This document shows positions 61,716 to 64,000 of a stretch of DNA of 64,000 nt, one piece after another. The notes below the pieces were generated by a model that saw nothing but the letters and a program-made list of their open reading frames with translations, had not been told where the DNA came from and ran no database searches. Made by a program: the position numbers and the translations under genes. Numbering within the stretch: position 1 is the stretch's first letter; every line of letters starts with the position of its first letter. The DNA comes from Plebeiibacterium marinum (GTDB lineage: Bacteria > Bacteroidota > Bacteroidia > Bacteroidales > Marinilabiliaceae): assembly GCF_026013615.1 (NCBI RefSeq), contig NZ_JAPDPI010000019.1, forward strand, positions 42,392 through 106,391, in the 5' to 3' direction.

Positions 61716-63326
61716 ATGAGTTATAATAACAGTAAGAAACAAATTTTACAGCCGCTGATTTTTTCCCTCATCCTGATAGCCGGGATATTTATTGGTTATG
61801 CTGTAATACCAGGAAAGATTGGAGGAAAGAATAAATCGTTGGTTATTTATCCACAGGCCAATAAAATAGATGCTATCCTTAATTTAGTTAATGAGGAATA
61901 CGTGGATACGGTGAATACCGTAAAGATGCAGGAAGAACTGATACCTGAGTTGTTGAAAAAACTGGATCCTCATACGGTTTATATCCCTGCTAAAGATCTG
62001 CAGAGCGTAAATGAAGATCTATCGAGCAATTTTGGCGGAATCGGGGTGCAGTTCAGCATTCAAAAGGATACCGTTATGGTGGTTGCTGTGGTATCGGGTG
62101 GTCCGTCGGAAAAAGTTGGCGTATTGCCGGGCGATAGGATTGTAACGGTTAACGATAGCTTGATTGCAGGAAATGGAATTAAGAATTCGGTAGTATTGAA
62201 ACTACTTCGTGGCGAAATGGGCACCAATGTAAAAATCGGGGTTATCCGACGTAATCTTACTGAGCCACTTGATTTTGAAATAACAAGGGGCAAAATTCCA
62301 ATGGAGAGTGTTGATGTAGCATATATGGTAACGGATGATATTGGTTATATTAAGGTAAGCCGTTTTGCAATGAATACTTATGCAGAGTTTTTAACTGCCC
62401 TGGCAAAATTGAAAGCCCAAAGCTGTAAAAAAGTAATTGCCGATTTTCGTGGTAACTCAGGTGGATACCTGGATGTGGCCATCAACCTGTGTAATGAGTT
62501 TTTACACGATAAGGATATGATTGTTTATACAGAAGGGAAGGCACATCCGCGGCAGGAAATCCATGCCAATGGAAGGGGGACTTGCCAGGATACCGAGATA
62601 GCCGTGTTGATAGACGAGTTTAGTGCTTCTGCCAGTGAAATTTTTGCAGGAGCTATTCAGGATAATGACCGGGGAATTGTTGTGGGACGCCGTTCGTTTG
62701 GAAAAGGCCTGGTTCAAAGCCAGATTCCGTTGCCAGATGGCAGTGCACTGCGTTTAACCATTTCGCGTTATTATACTCCAGCAGGTAGATGTATACAGAA
62801 ACCATACGAAAACGGTAATGAAGAGTATTACATGGATATTATGGAGCGATACCAGCATGGGGAGTTCTTTAATCAGGATAGCATTACGCTTTTAGATTCG
62901 GTTCAGTATACTACAAAAGAAGGACGTATTGTTTATGGAGGAGGGGGTATTATGCCCGATTATTTTGTTCCGCGTGATACTACCGGTTTAACCAATTATT
63001 ATTACAAGGTAAGAGAGAGTGGGCTGATTTATAGGTTTGCCCTTGAATACACCGATAATAACAGGGATAAAGTGGAAGGCTTGAAAACTGTTGAAGATGT
63101 ACAAGCCTATTTGGGTAAAAATCCGGTGTTGGATGACTTTGTAAAATATGCCAAAAAGGAAGGTGTAAAATACAACAGAAAGGAATTTAACCTGTCAAAA
63201 GAAATTATAGATACAGAGATTAAAGCTTATATAGCGCGCAATATTATCGATAATGAAGGGTTTTATCCGATTATTGGTAAGATTGATGAAGTGCTTCATG
63301 AAGCTATTGAAAAATTATCGGAGTAA
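61716..63326 (+). CDS. C-terminal processing peptidase (family S41) with PDZ domain
   Basis: The 536-residue protein has one N-terminal membrane segment (about 14-34), a PDZ domain (about 90-180, 'VVAVVSGGPSEKVGVLPGDRIVTVNDSL') and the S41 core: 'VIADFRGNSGGYLDVAINL', the catalytic Ser in 'DEFSASASEIFAGAIQDN' (near 308) and Lys in 'RRSFGKGLVQS'. It cleaves envelope proteins at their C-termini. The dCMP deaminase gene precedes it, a conserved pairing. Confidence 0.93.
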   Translation: MSYNNSKKQILQPLIFSLILIAGIFIGYAVIPGKIGGKNKSLVIYPQANKIDAILNLVNEEYVDTVNTVKMQEELIPELLKKLDPHTVYIPAKDLQSVNEDLSSNFGGIGVQFSIQKDTVMVVAVVSGGPSEKVGVLPGDRIVTVNDSLIAGNGIKNSVVLKLLRGEMGTNVKIGVIRRNLTEPLDFEITRGKIPMESVDVAYMVTDDIGYIKVSRFAMNTYAEFLTALAKLKAQSCKKVIADFRGNSGGYLDVAINLCNEFLHDKDMIVYTEGKAHPRQEIHANGRGTCQDTEIAVLIDEFSASASEIFAGAIQDNDRGIVVGRRSFGKGLVQSQIPLPDGSALRLTISRYYTPAGRCIQKPYENGNEEYYMDIMERYQHGEFFNQDSITLLDSVQYTTKEGRIVYGGGGIMPDYFVPRDTTGLTNYYYKVRESGLIYRFALEYTDNNRDKVEGLKTVEDVQAYLGKNPVLDDFVKYAKKEGVKYNRKEFNLSKEIIDTEIKAYIARNIIDNEGFYPIIGKIDEVLHEAIEKLSE

Positions 63327-63347
63327 TTTCGATTAATAATATTTTAA

Positions 63348-63384
63348 AAAAAGAGCCTTCAGCAATTATGTTGAAGGCTCTTTT
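63348..63384 (+). terminator. Terminator of the S41 peptidase gene
   Basis: AAAAGAGCCTTCA and TTGAAGGCTCTTTT form a 12-bp stem with an 8- to 9-nt loop and T-rich tail. Confidence 0.92.
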
Positions 63385-64000
63385 GGTTTATATACGAAGG
63401 GATAAGGATAAGCTGTGCTTTCAGCACGATATACAAAATGTTTTTACAAAAAATATTCAGCCTATAATAATATAACATTATTCTAGTAAAATAGAACCTT
63501 AGCCTGACGGCTATGGCCTATAGCGGATAGCAGGAAGCGGGATTGCCAACAGCTATAATGAACCGCAAGGTTTTATTTCTAACCCGATTTATATATTAGT
63601 CATTAGTCATTAGTCATTGGTGATTTGATGATTGGTCATTGATGATTGGTCATTGATGATTGGTCATTGATGATTGGTCATTGTAAAACTAACCCACAGA
63701 AAGTATCTAAAAAATAGCCGTAATTTTACTGCTACTTTTCACCGCCCATACACAACTATACATCAAACACATACACAACACAACAATTAAGAACACCCAC
63801 AAATATTTTGTTCAGCAGAAGGCAATAATCACGATTTTTGGAGTTAATGCGAAAAATTGTCACGTTTCTGGGAGTTAATTAAAAAATTTATCCGGATTCG
63901 GGTCTTTTTCGAGTTTTTTCCTACGTTTCTTCGATACGGCTTCGGGAAAGAGTCTGGATGTGTTCGGGAAGTGTTCGGGTAGGCTTCGACTACGGTTCGC
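63385..64000. repeat. Gene-free right end with simple repeats and a G+C-rich tail
   Basis: Short TATAGC/GATAGC units (63505-63530) and about four 14-bp units of TGATGATTGGTCAT (63598-63683) occur. From about 63890 the composition shifts to TTCGGG-rich sequence with words such as CTTCGATACGGCTTCGG and CTTCGACTACGGTTCG. No gene is supported; the edge cuts whatever follows. Confidence 0.7.

Noticed and set aside
1..64000. CRISPR array
   Set aside because: The direct repeats seen are 165-bp units or 10-14 bp slippage repeats, without 28-36 bp repeats, unique spacers or cas genes.

Overview
The window is chromosomal DNA from a Bacteroidota bacterium, most likely a marine or anaerobic Marinilabiliales/Cytophaga-type organism. 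The family is established by phylum-typical features; the lower-rank placement is inference. Evidence includes promoters of the phylum's TTTG-N19-TAnnTTTG type in front of both tRNA genes, A/T-rich leaders without obvious Shine-Dalgarno sites, two proteins with type IX secretion (T9SS) C-terminal sorting domains, SprB repeats, a GH97 glycosidase, an HU-CCDC81/SPOR protein, and several families largely confined to the phylum (DUF6427-like, DUF4914-like, YfhO-like, DUF2723).

Layout. 1-6.5 kb (all minus strand): a TetR regulator cut by the left edge, an alpha-oxoamine synthase of the serine palmitoyltransferase/cysteate acyltransferase type, an OhrR-like MarR regulator with a glutathione peroxidase, and a DUF4914 PEPCK-like protein with an HTH-cupin regulator. 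6.6-24 kb is an accessory region: an array of 165-bp imperfect-palindrome repeats split by a DUF559 nuclease-like gene, PLD-like and HEPN-like genes, a complete IS66 element (10744-13340, with 8-bp target duplication), an AlbA/Schlafen-type ATP-binding protein, a hairpin-flanked lipoprotein gene, TspO, a chemoreceptor, a serine hydrolase and a two-gene N6-methylase/PD-(D/E)XK-like module that ends at tRNA-Gln.

24.4-64 kb is mostly core: DUF2723 protein O-mannosyltransferase-like, polysaccharide deacetylase, purD with two overlapping downstream genes (DUF6427-like membrane protein, carbamoyltransferase), tyrS, CvpA, GH3, deoxynucleoside kinase, tRNA-Leu, riboflavin synthase, OsmC, an SDR, a minus-strand run (DUF502, MmcQ, YraN, LD-carboxypeptidase, GH97), metG, HU-SPOR, galE, rfbB, a YfhO-type membrane protein, a SpoIIE phosphatase, efp, DUF3108, tsaB, a large SprB-repeat T9SS protein, dCMP deaminase and a CtpA protease.

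The most unusual items are the DUF559 gene bracketed by matching REPIN-like repeats; a recurrent module of stem-loop, AAACCCTAACC-like spacer and ATG seen in several intergenic regions; paired palindromes over the glutathione peroxidase promoter; and the two-gene methylase/nuclease system beside tRNA-Gln. All functional calls are from reading the sequence; no database search was run.
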